From a virus: DNA of 53,523 nt. The stretch covers positions 1-53,523 of the IMG/VR virus record IMGVR_UViG_3300029319_000067. One strand, 5' to 3'. The notes beneath the pieces are model-generated. The model ran no database searches. It worked only from the letters and a program-made list of their open reading frames with translations, and was not told the DNA's origin. Numbering within the stretch: the first letter of the stretch is position 1; every line of letters starts with the position of its first letter. The translations under genes were made by a program, and so were the position numbers. Positions 6,727-13,999 of the stretch are shown one piece after another.

Positions 6727-6755
6727 ATTATATACCATCCTAGCCAACATGTCAA
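6727..6755 (-). promoter_or_regulatory. Consensus sigma-70 promoter
   Basis: Minus strand: TTGACA (6755-6750), 17-bp spacer, TATAAT (6732-6727). Both hexamers are perfect. It drives the 25-residue peptide and the small genes down to 5836. Confidence 0.85.
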
Positions 6756-6805
6756 GCAAAATGCTACACAAAATACTTCACCGATTAACTCTTTCATCTC
6801 TTCCC

Positions 6806-8065
6806 CTAGTCTACAACAATCATACGCTCAGGAGCAGGATTGAAGTAAGGACGGTCAGCATACTCGGCAGTTGTCATCCACAGTCGTTTACAGTTGGCAC
6901 GCTTTGGTTTAGGAGCCAACATGTCTGTGAGCACAACCATACCGTCGTACTTGTTTTCGTTCACATATTTCGTAGGCGCATCAAAGCAAGTACCACCGAA
7001 CATCACCCGTTCCCAGTTTCGCTTTTGACCTTTCTTCCAAGTGTAGATGTGTTTCTCACCCACGCTACTGTCAAAAGGAATGATATCAAAGCTCACTAGG
7101 TCACACAGCTTGTTCAACTCTGCGTAGAACTTGACGAGCATCGTGTCATCCACACTACCACTCTGGTCAATGCACACAGCAATCTTTGCTTCTCGCTTTA
7201 CCTTAGTACCAGCATGAATGTAAGGGAATCGTTTATTGATTCGTTTAATAGTGTGACGACGGTTAGCCCTTACTGAAGTATTAACAAAGCTTCGGAGAAC
7301 TTTCTTCCAGTCTACCTTTGTCTTAATACTGTCAATAATAATCTTTTTTGCTTTGCCCTCGCACGAACCAAAGCCACGACCAGCAGCCGCTTCTTCAGCA
7401 GCTTGCTTCATGACGTCCTTCATCTTTTCTTTAGCAATCTCAGCAGCAGTGGAACTTCCCTCACTTTCTTCCCAGCCACTATGGTCATCGAGTGGTTCGG
7501 CACCGCCAGCCCCACCTTGACCCTGTTGATCAGAATCCCCGTCTTGACCACCGCCCGATGAGTTCCCCTCGGAACCATCACCTTCACCGTCTTCATTGTT
7601 TTCGCTTTCACTCTGTGCATCCTCTTTAAGCATCTTCAAGTACTTCTCAGCGGACAGTCCGTGAGGGTATTTTTCAAACGGTCCCTCACCTGGGAGACAA
7701 CAGTTCTCAGGAAGTAGGTCACGCTGTTTGCCAGCCTTTGTCAGAAGACTGTTGATAGCCAAGTCAGTAGCAATGTTCCAAGCTTTGAAGTTCACACCGT
7801 CAGGGATGCGACCCGTGACGTGTCCCAAGATAATGTGCCAGAACTCGTGGAACAAAATCCCTTTACGCTGTGGCTGAGGAAGTTCCTCAAAGAACTTGGG
7901 ATTGACCACAAGCTCAAAGCTTTCTGTCTGAGGGTTTAGTCGGACACCCGCTGTCGGAATCGTTGTGACTAAGCGCTTATCCATCCTGCGTGACAGAGCA
8001 GCATAGAACGGCTCATCGTGGAGCAGCTTTACCAACTCTTGTGAAAGGTCAAACTCTTGATGCAT
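6806..8065 (-). CDS. Metallopeptidase-like / VWA-domain protein (DUF2201 type)
   Basis: 419 residues in three parts. An N-terminal peptidase-like domain has H73-E-F-W-H77 followed by I-I-L-G-H. A low-complexity Gly/Ser/Asp/Glu linker spans about 150-205. A C-terminal von Willebrand A-like domain has the MIDAS motif D300-Q-S-G-S304 and a later L-T-D-M-L. DUF2201 proteins have this layout and pair with MoxR-type ATPases; such a gene lies just upstream (8349-9395). The pair probably acts as an ATP-driven remodelling machine on an unknown target. It has its own promoter at 8093-8120. Confidence 0.85.
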   Translation of the reverse strand: MHQEFDLSQELVKLLHDEPFYAALSRRMDKRLVTTIPTAGVRLNPQTESFELVVNPKFFEELPQPQRKGILFHEFWHIILGHVTGRIPDGVNFKAWNIATDLAINSLLTKAGKQRDLLPENCCLPGEGPFEKYPHGLSAEKYLKMLKEDAQSESENNEDGEGDGSEGNSSGGGQDGDSDQQGQGGAGGAEPLDDHSGWEESEGSSTAAEIAKEKMKDVMKQAAEEAAAGRGFGSCEGKAKKIIIDSIKTKVDWKKVLRSFVNTSVRANRRHTIKRINKRFPYIHAGTKVKREAKIAVCIDQSGSVDDTMLVKFYAELNKLCDLVSFDIIPFDSSVGEKHIYTWKKGQKRNWERVMFGGTCFDAPTKYVNENKYDGMVVLTDMLAPKPKRANCKRLWMTTAEYADRPYFNPAPERMIVVD

Positions 8066-8092
8066 CCTGAACTCCTCTCAAAGAACATATGT

Positions 8093-8120
8093 AGAATACC
8101 AAATGTGGCTCAAATGTCAA
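8093..8120 (-). promoter_or_regulatory. Sigma-70-like promoter with upstream box
   Basis: Minus strand: TTGACA (8120-8115), 16-bp spacer, TATTCT (8098-8093). The box AATCTTTACATTTCTT lies at 8133-8148. It drives the VWA protein gene. Confidence 0.8.
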
Positions 8121-8214
8121 GCGTATTTTAACAATCTTTACATTTCTTCATAAAGTTTTTTTTAATGCTCGCTTAGAAGGTACCCTAATCGCTACGCCTC
8201 AGAATGCGGTTTTT

Positions 8215-8325
8215 GATAAAAAAACGGGCTGGTCACTGCGACCAACCCGCGAGACACACAGGAGATGAGGCTTGGGAGGAGACTGTGTGTCTCTAAACTT
8301 AATGCTCCTTTAGGGGCACCCCTAA
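8215..8325 (-). ncRNA. Candidate structured RNA ending in a terminator
   Basis: Three hairpins lie in tandem on the minus strand after the MoxR gene. AGGGG/CCCCT is at 8312-8323. A perfect 10-bp GAGACACACA/TGTGTGTCTC stem (8251-8260 with 8284-8293) has a 23-base purine/pyrimidine-biased loop. The terminator is at 8218-8249. It could be a processed 3' UTR or a small RNA; no promoter of its own was seen. Confidence 0.4.
8218..8249 (-). terminator. Rho-independent terminator
   Basis: CGGGTTGGTC-GCAGT-GACCAGCCCG followed by seven T on the minus strand; 10-bp stem with one G-T pair. It ends the MoxR transcript about 100 bases after that gene's stop. Confidence 0.9.
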
Positions 8326-8348
8326 CTCAGAGCCTTGAAACGCCGATT

Positions 8349-9395
8349 TTACCCAAGCAAATCAGCGATGAACAGACCGAAGGGCTTACCAGCAACCTGC
8401 TTTGTGTGCAACTTGTCGAGCACAGCAGGAGCAGCGTTAGCCACCTGACCCCAGAAGTGAATCGAAAGCTCAGCAGGAATGACCGAGAAGTACTCTGCAA
8501 GCGATTCAACCTGTGCATCATCCAACTCGTTCTCACCCAAGAACACAACCAACTTCTCATTAAGAGCGTTTAGTTTGTGTGTATCAAGCTTTGCAGCTTT
8601 CTGTGCTTGACCATCAAGAAGTTTTTCTGGAGTAAGAAGGGCTTCGTAGTTCTGTGCAAAGTCTTTAAACGTCACAGCAGCCTCAAACCCAACATATCCA
8701 CAAGCGAGATGAAAGACAACATCTAGATTATCTTTACCCTCAACAAGACCACCACCAACAAGACAGTCGTTTAGACGATGCCAAGAACGACGCGAAGGGT
8801 AAACCTTGTTAGGCTCTGGATCCTCATTGTGCTCAAGGTGGTTACGATTCTGGTTAATGAAGTCCCAAACCAGAGTGTGGACATTATCTTTTGCCCAAGT
8901 CAACCAGTCTTCCACAGTGGGGTTAATGTCCCACACAACCCAACGGTCAAGCTCCGCAGGGTCAAGCTCACTCACTTGGTAAGCACCTGCACAATCCTCA
9001 CCGCCATTGACCGCAGCCATAACGAGAGTGTCAGGGTGGAGATGAAAACCATTCATCTTACGAGAGTCAGTCAACTCCATGATGCCCTGACGCACTTCAG
9101 GGATAGCACGGTCAACCTCATCAAGGAAAAGCATGACAGGCTTGTCACACGCTTCTTTGAACCAGTCTGGAGCAAGCCATGTGGTGCAACCGTTGCTAAC
9201 TTCTGGGAGACCCATCAAGTCACCCTCAGTCATCTGTGAAGCACGACGCTCTACAACTGGCAAACCCAGTCGCTCAGCAGTTTGGTAAACAACCTGTGAC
9301 TTACCAATACCGTGACGTCCGCGAATCATCACGGGCTTTTTGTCACGCAGAACGTGGTCAACAACGAGGTTAAAGGTTTTGAAATCGATAGCCAT
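8349..9395 (-). CDS. MoxR-type AAA+ ATPase
   Basis: 348 residues. Walker A R-H-G-I-G-K-S at 27-33, Walker B L-F-L-D92-E93, sensor-1 A-V-N130 and a candidate arginine finger at R151 (E-L-D-R-W) give a complete ATPase core. MoxR ATPases work with VWA proteins, and the next gene downstream is one, so the pair likely forms a chaperone-like complex. The ATG at 9395 has GGAGG at the right distance, so the ATG four codons upstream is less likely. The promoter lies at 9443-9470. Confidence 0.85.
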   Translation of the reverse strand: MAIDFKTFNLVVDHVLRDKKPVMIRGRHGIGKSQVVYQTAERLGLPVVERRASQMTEGDLMGLPEVSNGCTTWLAPDWFKEACDKPVMLFLDEVDRAIPEVRQGIMELTDSRKMNGFHLHPDTLVMAAVNGGEDCAGAYQVSELDPAELDRWVVWDINPTVEDWLTWAKDNVHTLVWDFINQNRNHLEHNEDPEPNKVYPSRRSWHRLNDCLVGGGLVEGKDNLDVVFHLACGYVGFEAAVTFKDFAQNYEALLTPEKLLDGQAQKAAKLDTHKLNALNEKLVVFLGENELDDAQVESLAEYFSVIPAELSIHFWGQVANAAPAVLDKLHTKQVAGKPFGLFIADLLG

Positions 9396-9432
9396 TCTTT
9401 CCTCCAATGCGCGAAGCGCTTTCCCATCTCAG

Positions 9433-9615
9433 TTACATAAGCAATATAACACATTGTGCGTCAGAGTCAAGGGTTTTTGTGCAATCTTTACATTTCTTAA
9501 CAACTTTTTTCGTTCCTGTGAATCTGTAATAAAGTTCTTGACTTATGCCCCCCTCCTGGGGCAAGTACAGGCATGAATCACAGTATGCGTCACAGTCTTT
9601 ACCACATTTGCCCAT
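9433..9615 (-). CDS. Small cysteine-rich protein, possible zinc binder
   Basis: 60 residues with Cys at 4, 8, 12 and 15 and a later C-K-D-C pair at 42/45, which could hold one or two zinc ions. AAGGA lies somewhat far upstream of the ATG. The last 20 codons coincide with the promoter box and -35 of the MoxR operon, which makes the reading less certain. Function unknown. Confidence 0.5.
   Translation of the reverse strand: MGKCGKDCDAYCDSCLYLPQEGGISQELYYRFTGTKKVVKKCKDCTKTLDSDAQCVILLM
9443..9470 (-). promoter_or_regulatory. Sigma-70-like promoter with upstream box
   Basis: Minus strand: TTGACT (9470-9465), 16-bp spacer, TATATT (9448-9443). The box AATCTTTACATTTCTTAACA is at 9483-9502. It overlaps the end of the small cysteine-rich gene 9433-9615. 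Confidence 0.8.
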
Positions 9616-9662
9616 ATTGATCCAATCCTTCCCACTCTATCACAAATAAGTTACACCGTGTA

Positions 9663-9884
9663 TTACACATTACCCCCCACATCATTGGGGTCAAAAAGGT
9701 GCCATACAGGAACCTCTAATGACTCCCCTTTATACAGCACTGTTACCTTACCTACTCCTCCTGTTATTCTTTCATTTTCTAATGCTAATACTAATGGCTG
9801 GGGTAATAGTTTCTTTACATGAGGAAAGGGCATATCTTCATCGTCTATGTATAATAGCTTATATACTCTTCCCTTTATAATCAT
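9663..9884 (-). CDS. Hypothetical small protein
   Basis: 73 residues starting MIIKGRVYKLLYIDDEDM, beta-rich with G-K-V-T-V-L-Y-K-G-E-S-L-E-V-P-V-W-H near the end. The ATG at 9884 has GAGG upstream and follows the previous stop by one base; the reading from 9923 is not needed. Possibly another small barrel, but without the KRGDLV start. Confidence 0.65.
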   Translation of the reverse strand: MIIKGRVYKLLYIDDEDMPFPHVKKLLPQPLVLALENERITGGVGKVTVLYKGESLEVPVWHLFDPNDVGGNV

Positions 9885-9885
9885 T

Positions 9886-10278
9886 TTAATTGTCCTCGGC
9901 AGGAAGCCAATCCCAGGTTCCATCAGCTAGCTGCACAACCGAACCAACAAACTCCCACGGACAGTTCGACCACGTTTGTGGGTCAATAAGTGAAAGGCGA
10001 TGAACCCCACTCTCCTGATAAAGAAAGTAGGGTTGTTTACACTTGGGTTCAAAGTTGAACAAGGCTGCATCAATAATGTTAGCCAACCTTACTCTCTCTT
10101 GAAGTTGTAAAGCTTGACGTTGAATAACCTCTGCTTGTTCTCTTAGCTTCTCTAACTGTTCATTAGCATAATGCTCCGTTATTGTTCTTTGCTTTGTTTT
10201 ATACTGAACAATATCATTTGGCTTAACGGGTGCGCTAAGTGTTGACATTGGATATTCTAGTGTGTTTTTCTTTTTCAT
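9886..10278 (-). CDS. DUF2452-like phage protein
   Basis: 130 residues. K-P-N-D-I-V and a basic linker precede a Gln-rich helix, then A-A-L-F-N-F-E-P, P-Y-F-L-Y and R-L-S-L-I-D-P-Q-T-W, then V-V-Q-L-A-D-G-T-W-D-W. This order matches the DUF2452 family, found in phages and eukaryotes, of unknown role. The ATG at 10278 has GAGGACA immediately upstream. It overlaps the preceding gene by 44 bases. Confidence 0.7.
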   Translation of the reverse strand: MKKKNTLEYPMSTLSAPVKPNDIVQYKTKQRTITEHYANEQLEKLREQAEVIQRQALQLQERVRLANIIDAALFNFEPKCKQPYFLYQESGVHRLSLIDPQTWSNCPWEFVGSVVQLADGTWDWLPAEDN

Positions 10279-10492
10279 TGTCCTCAACAAATTCACGCTT
10301 TCGTCTGAACATGACCAGCACCCTGAGTTTTCTCCATCGACGGGGAAGTTTTTTCCTGGCGTCTTTTGCGTATGCCTGGGGTACAGTCACGTCTAGTGTT
10401 TTACCACTATCATCTTGGTTAATCTCAATCTCATATTCTTCACTCAATGAAAACTCTTGAATGAACTTGCTAATCATTTCTTTCAGATTCAT
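10235..10492 (-). CDS. Hypothetical basic protein
   Basis: 85 residues: an acidic N-terminal helix (MNLKEMISKFIQEFSLSEE), a strand, then a basic R-R-W-R-K-L stretch. The start overlaps the upstream stop; ATG at 10492 or 10477 are both possible. The F-I-Q-E at residues 10-13 looks like a capsid-targeting end, but there is no late motif. No family recognised. Confidence 0.6.
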   Translation of the reverse strand: MNLKEMISKFIQEFSLSEEYEIEINQDDSGKTLDVTVPQAYAKDARKKLPRRWRKLRVLVMFRRKREFVEDNEKEKHTRISNVNT

Positions 10493-10757
10493 CAGATGGA
10501 CTCTTTGTTTTATTTGTATCTATTCTCGACAAGAACGGGCGCTTAGGACGTTGTGCTCTTTTGTGTAGTTGAACTTGGGAAGCGTGATATGTTCGCTTCT
10601 CCCCAAGCGAAGGCACGTAGACTTTTACTAGCTTGTCGCCAGTGTAGTCCTCCAACACAATCGCCTTCAGCGTTTCCTGCTTGCGGCTCATCGAAGAGTC
10701 ACCATAAGCGTATCCAAGTTCGTCCGTGTCAATACGGACTAAATCACCTCTTTTCAT
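10470..10757 (-). CDS. KRGDLV-family protein with extended tail
   Basis: 95 residues starting MKRGDLVRIDTDE, then L-K-A-I-V-L-E-D and L-V-K-V-Y-V-P strands, followed by a disordered basic/acidic tail of about 30 residues. Members outside the main array show the family is spread through the genome. Function unknown. Confidence 0.75.
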   Translation of the reverse strand: MKRGDLVRIDTDELGYAYGDSSMSRKQETLKAIVLEDYTGDKLVKVYVPSLGEKRTYHASQVQLHKRAQRPKRPFLSRIDTNKTKSPSDESERND

Positions 10758-10758
10758 T

Positions 10759-10980
10759 TCATTTTTGTTTCCATTGTTTCATGCACCACTCAAAGCGATG
10801 CTGTCGATGGGCGTCAGTAGGACACCACTTTTGTGCCACGTTTAGGCACTTGGACACCTGTTCATCATGACGTTGAGTATCCGTGGTGCCGTTTGACAAC
10901 ATTAGACCAATGCCCATAAGAACACCGCCTAGCCAAACAACGCCAAATCCTACCAAATCACTTTTCCAGTCCCATTTCAT
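10759..10980 (-). CDS. Small membrane protein with cysteine-containing domain
   Basis: 73 residues. A Gly-rich membrane helix spans about 9-29, then a soluble part with three Cys and several His/Trp (V-A-Q-K-W-C-P-T-D-A-H, F-E-W-C-M-K). It could be exported with a disulfide or bind metal. The stop lies one base before the next start. No family recognised. Confidence 0.65.
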   Translation of the reverse strand: MKWDWKSDLVGFGVVWLGGVLMGIGLMLSNGTTDTQRHDEQVSKCLNVAQKWCPTDAHRQHRFEWCMKQWKQK

Positions 10981-11183
10981 TTTTTACTCCTTTTATTAAT
11001 ATTTTTTCTATGTTGTTTCCAACTAACTAGATCTGAAGCTACCTCAATGGTATCATTCATTCCTTTCCACAACACTCGATAAATCGCTGGCTCATCCAGT
11101 CCTTGCGAAAGCACCTCAAGTATCATGCCGGTGTCATTCATGATAGAGTGAACAACAAGGTCTCCTCGTCTAAATCTGTGCAT
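10977..11183 (-). CDS. KRGDLV-family small protein
   Basis: 68 residues: MHRFRRGDLVVHS, then T-G-M-I-L-E-V and Y-R-V-L-W-K strands, with a basic C-terminus. The stop overlaps the next ATG (ATGA). Function unknown. Confidence 0.75.
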   Translation of the reverse strand: MHRFRRGDLVVHSIMNDTGMILEVLSQGLDEPAIYRVLWKGMNDTIEVASDLVSWKQHRKNINKRSKK

Positions 11184-11934
11184 TTGTAGCCCTTACGTTT
11201 TCGGAGATGTACTCCAGCCATTCGATATCTGCATCGATTTCTTCTTTAGTTGTGCTGGGCTCGATATTAAACCGCACACTAACGGGCGTGTCTCCTCTAT
11301 CTGGAACCGCAGCAGTGATGTCTATCTTTGAAGCGAAGCCACCAACACAGACTCCAAGCTGTGGGATCTCATACTCAGTCATTGGAGGAGTAACCCATTG
11401 GTCTTTACCTGACGTTGTGCGAACAAGGAGTTGACAACTTAGAGCGTTCTGTAGTCGCCACTTGACATGCTCAAACTCGCCAAAGGCGCGACTCAAATCC
11501 GCGCCATTGTAAAGCTTCTCTCGGACTTGTTCGTATGGAGCCATGCCACCGATATCGGCACGCTTGGAAAGCCCAGTAACGATAGCAGATTCATTTTCTC
11601 GATACTGCTCGGTAGCTTTAATAAACGTCCCTTTGCCCCATCGAGCACCGTGAGTCGCTCTGAGGATTTTTTCATAAAGCTCTTTTGCTCTGGGGATACG
11701 GCTGTTAACGTATTTTTTTACTGGACATGTACGCTGGTTATGACCGGGTTGTCCACACCACTTGCATCTTCTCACAGCTTTCTTTTTCTTCTCCTCCGCA
11801 GCCAACTCTTGCTTCGCCCAAAGCGCTCCACGCTCTGCGTTGGTAGCAAGCCACTCATGTCTACGCTCACAGGTGCGCTGGTTGTGCCCCTCTTCGCCGC
11901 AGAATCCACACCTGACAGTTCCTGACCAACTCAT
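11170..11934 (-). CDS. Tandem CCHC zinc-knuckle protein A
   Basis: 254 residues with two retroviral-type knuckles, C9-x2-C12-x4-H17-x4-C22 and C57-x2-C60-x4-H65-x4-C70, both containing G-H-N-Q-R-T-C. Such knuckles usually bind single-stranded nucleic acid. The rest has no recognised domain. A paralogue lies at 12791-13552. It is the first gene after the promoter at 11961-11988. Binding phage or host RNA is a guess from the knuckles. Confidence 0.8.
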   Translation of the reverse strand: MSWSGTVRCGFCGEEGHNQRTCERRHEWLATNAERGALWAKQELAAEEKKKKAVRRCKWCGQPGHNQRTCPVKKYVNSRIPRAKELYEKILRATHGARWGKGTFIKATEQYRENESAIVTGLSKRADIGGMAPYEQVREKLYNGADLSRAFGEFEHVKWRLQNALSCQLLVRTTSGKDQWVTPPMTEYEIPQLGVCVGGFASKIDITAAVPDRGDTPVSVRFNIEPSTTKEEIDADIEWLEYISENVRATNAQI

Positions 11935-11960
11935 GTTTCTCCTCTCTCAAAGACAAACTC

Positions 11961-11988
11961 ATATTACCAAACTCAGCGAAAAAGTCAA
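11961..11988 (-). promoter_or_regulatory. Sigma-70-like promoter with inverted box
   Basis: Minus strand: TTGACT (11988-11983), 16-bp spacer, TAATAT (11966-11961). The upstream box (11999-12017) is inverted relative to the promoters at 4.9, 5.4, 8.1, 9.4 and 19.6 kb. Confidence 0.8.
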
Positions 11989-11998
11989 GCATTTATTT

Positions 11999-12017
11999 GT
12001 TAAGAAATGTAAAGATT
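11999..12017 (+). repeat. Upstream box, inverted copy
   Basis: Plus strand GTTAAGAAATGTAAAGATT, the reverse complement of the box next to most early promoters. It lies 11 bases from the -35. Activity in both orientations would suit a regulator site rather than an UP element. Confidence 0.55.
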
Positions 12018-12021
12018 ATTA

Positions 12022-12267
12022 TTATTTCTCAGCGCATACTGGAATGTACTCTGCCCTTCCAGAAATAATCTTTTCTTCAAGCTCACGAGCGTAGTATAAA
12101 TCAGGCGACCCGCTATTCGCCCATTTAACCTCGACTATAGTTTTGCCATTAGAAATGGTTATTACTTCAGTTACAATGATTGTCTCGTGAAAGTTGCGCT
12201 TGGATTTATACTCGTCATAGAAAGACAACCTAATGGTGTCGCCCTTAGAAAATTTCAACATTTCCAT
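12022..12267 (-). CDS. KRGDLV-related protein
   Basis: 81 residues: M-L-K-F-S-K-G-D-T-I-R-L near the start, then E-T-I-I-V-T-E-V and I-V-E-V-K-W-A-N strands and Y-Y-A-R-E-L-E-E. ATG at 12267 or 12261 is possible; both have AAGGAAA upstream. Function unknown. Confidence 0.7.
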   Translation of the reverse strand: MEMLKFSKGDTIRLSFYDEYKSKRNFHETIIVTEVITISNGKTIVEVKWANSGSPDLYYARELEEKIISGRAEYIPVCAEK

Positions 12268-12460
12268 TTTCCTTTGCCTTGATGGTTATACCGGCGACTC
12301 GATCATCATAGACAACTTCCACCATCCCCAGATTTAGAAGATTGATGACTGCTGCCATAGATTCAAAGGTTTCATCTCCCACGAGCCCCTCCTCCGCTGC
12401 GTTAAGCAAGAAGTCGGTCGTGATTAATCCTTTGCAAGTTTCTAGTTGTTGTTTGTGCAT
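12245..12460 (-). CDS. Hypothetical small protein
   Basis: 71 residues starting MHKQQLETCKGLI, a helical protein ending in two strands (V-E-V-V-Y, I-T-I-K-A). GGGGAGAAGAC precedes the ATG at 12460. The longer frame from 12688 lies over the real gene 12471-12791 and is rejected. No family recognised. Confidence 0.7.
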   Translation of the reverse strand: MHKQQLETCKGLITTDFLLNAAEEGLVGDETFESMAAVINLLNLGMVEVVYDDRVAGITIKAKENGNVEIF

Positions 12461-12470
12461 GTCTTCTCCC

Positions 12471-12791
12471 CTAAACAGCGTACCGGATTGAGTACTCGGT
12501 GCAATGATCCTTTCGATCCTCGTCCGTAATGTAACCGCGAACAGCAGACTTTGTTTTGGTCTGAGGCGCTTTCCAAGTTGCAGCGCGAAGAATAGCACCG
12601 TCGTCTTTACGAACAAAGCCATAAACAGACCTAGACGAACCAGATTTTGTCCAGATTCGCCAGTACTTGCGACCATTATCAAAGCCAATGGTTGGGATGG
12701 TCAGCCTTGGAAACTTCTCTCGATAGTGAGTGTGAACGATATCTTCAATCTCTGCAACGAAATCTTTGAACTCTTTTTCCAAGTAGTGCAT
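12471..12791 (-). CDS. Hypothetical protein
   Basis: 106 residues. An N-terminal helix with F-V-A-E-I-E-D-I-V precedes Trp/Arg-rich strands (K-Y-W-R-I-W-T, Y-G-F-V-R, A-A-T-W-K-A-P). AAGGAG precedes the ATG, which overlaps the upstream gene's last base. The pattern resembles small phage proteins of unknown role. Confidence 0.7.
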   Translation of the reverse strand: MHYLEKEFKDFVAEIEDIVHTHYREKFPRLTIPTIGFDNGRKYWRIWTKSGSSRSVYGFVRKDDGAILRAATWKAPQTKTKSAVRGYITDEDRKDHCTEYSIRYAV

Positions 12792-13552
12792 TATTTTTTC
12801 TCCTTTTTGTTTTCTTCTGCCACCAGCGCAGCTAGCACCTTGCCAGCGAGTTTATTTGTGTCCTCAACCTGCGACGGCGTGTAGTGCCTAGCACCATCAG
12901 CGAGCACAAAGCGCGTTGTCGAGACCGGCTCAGGAGGCACACGACTTGGAACGACCAGCTTGGTGTTTGAAAAGCCCCAACTGGCGATGGCACTGTAGTT
13001 CCTAACATCTTTTTCCATTTCTGGATCATAATCTTTAACAGTGTTCCGAAGCTCATTACAAGCCCCTTCAGGAGGGCAGGGCATCCAAGCCTCAACCCTC
13101 TGACCGAGGTCTTGTCGCCAGACCCAAAGCTTTGGCTCACGGAAGGTGCCAGAACTACCGTGACTGTAGACGCTGGCACAGTTATCAGGCACAAACCCAA
13201 GAACGATGCCAACGTTTCCTCGCTCGCCACCGTATTCATCAAACCGGACAACAGCACCTCGCCCGATACCAAACCTAGTCAGGATTTTTTGGGCAATCTC
13301 CGATGTCACATCATTGTTCTGCTTGACGACACGGGTCATCTCAGCCTTGACAGGGCAAGTCCGAGCGTTGTGACCGGACTGGTTGCACCAACTACACTTG
13401 CGCTTTGAAGCACGCGCCTTGGCGTCTCTGGCTTGCACTGCTCGCCAACTGTCTGGGTTTTCTTCAATGAATTTTTTAAGCTCTGGACAAGTGCGACGGT
13501 TGTGACCTTTTTGATAACAATAAGAGCAACGAACAGTTCCGTTATATGACAT
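12791..13552 (-). CDS. Tandem CCHC zinc-knuckle protein B
   Basis: 253 residues with knuckles C9-x2-C12-x4-H17-x4-C22 and C53-x2-C56-x4-H61-x4-C66. The first 25 residues closely match protein A (G-T-V-R-C, G-H-N-R-R-T-C). The central part has R-G-A-V-V-R-F-D, G-N-V-G-I-V-L-G and V-W-V-W-R strands, like a KRGDLV barrel fused behind the knuckles. AGGAGG precedes the ATG at 13552. The first gene of its operon, after the promoter at 13588-13615. Confidence 0.8.
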   Translation of the reverse strand: MSYNGTVRCSYCYQKGHNRRTCPELKKFIEENPDSWRAVQARDAKARASKRKCSWCNQSGHNARTCPVKAEMTRVVKQNNDVTSEIAQKILTRFGIGRGAVVRFDEYGGERGNVGIVLGFVPDNCASVYSHGSSGTFREPKLWVWRQDLGQRVEAWMPCPPEGACNELRNTVKDYDPEMEKDVRNYSAIASWGFSNTKLVVPSRVPPEPVSTTRFVLADGARHYTPSQVEDTNKLAGKVLAALVAEENKKEKK

Positions 13553-13587
13553 TTTTCCTCCTGTTTCCCTCATCTCGTTACATGTGC

Positions 13588-13615
13588 AATTTAGCACAAT
13601 GGGAGCAAAAGTCAA
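13588..13615 (-). promoter_or_regulatory. Sigma-70-like promoter with inverted box
   Basis: Minus strand: TTGACT (13615-13610), 16-bp spacer, TAAATT (13593-13588). The box at 13637-13655 is in the inverted orientation, as at 11999-12017. Both zinc-knuckle operons share this arrangement. Confidence 0.8.
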
Positions 13616-13636
13616 TAGGAAAAGTGCAATTAAAGT

Positions 13637-13655
13637 GTGAAGAAATGTAAAGATT
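13637..13655 (+). repeat. Upstream box, inverted copy
   Basis: Plus strand GTGAAGAAATGTAAAGATT, differing by one base from the copy at 11999. It borders the end of the 39-residue membrane peptide gene. Confidence 0.55.
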
Positions 13656-13773
13656 ATAAGTCGAAGTCGGTGTATTCGCTTTTACTGACAAAGAAAAGTT
13701 TTAATACGATATAGCCTGTAAAGATTATCACTGGAAGTGTTACTAGTGTACCAATCAATAACAGCCATTTCAT
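13654..13773 (-). CDS. 39-residue membrane peptide
   Basis: MKWLLLIGTLVTLPVIIFTG starts a near-continuous membrane segment (to about residue 28), followed by a charged end (S-K-S-E-Y-T-D-F-D-L). GAGG lies before the ATG at 13773, one base after the upstream stop. Function unknown. Confidence 0.6.
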   Translation of the reverse strand: MKWLLLIGTLVTLPVIIFTGYIVLKLFFVSKSEYTDFDL

Positions 13774-13774
13774 T

Positions 13775-13999
13775 TCAGCCTCGCCGTAAAAACTCTTTCG
13801 CGATTATATCAACACCATCGCTTCCTAGTATTTTAGCAAAGTGTTTATTATCTGTTAACAAAAATATCACTTTCTGTCCAGCATACTTGTGTCTCTCATA
13901 TTCGCTATGAATACTTTGGGTGAGCCATGGTGGATCAAGACGTTCAGCCCATTGAACGACTTCTAACAGTTCTCCCTTTTCAAAGGTTTCTTCAAGCAT
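13775..13999 (-). CDS. Hypothetical small protein
   Basis: 74 residues, mixed alpha/beta (K-V-I-F-L-L-T-D-N near the middle). The ATG overlaps the stop of the zeta-like kinase gene (TAATG), suggesting coupled translation. If the kinase is toxic, an antidote role would be worth testing, but nothing in the sequence shows it. Confidence 0.65.
   Translation of the reverse strand: MLEETFEKGELLEVVQWAERLDPPWLTQSIHSEYERHKYAGQKVIFLLTDNKHFAKILGSDGVDIIAKEFLRRG

Noticed and set aside
10235-10492. Packaged-protein call for the F-I-Q-E start
   Set aside because: No late motif and lies in an early-type operon; such endings occur by chance in acidic helices.
12245-12688. Longer 147-residue reading of 12245-12460
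   Set aside because: Its first 76 codons lie over 12471-12791, a well-formed gene with a good ribosome site; ATG 12460 has GGGGAG.
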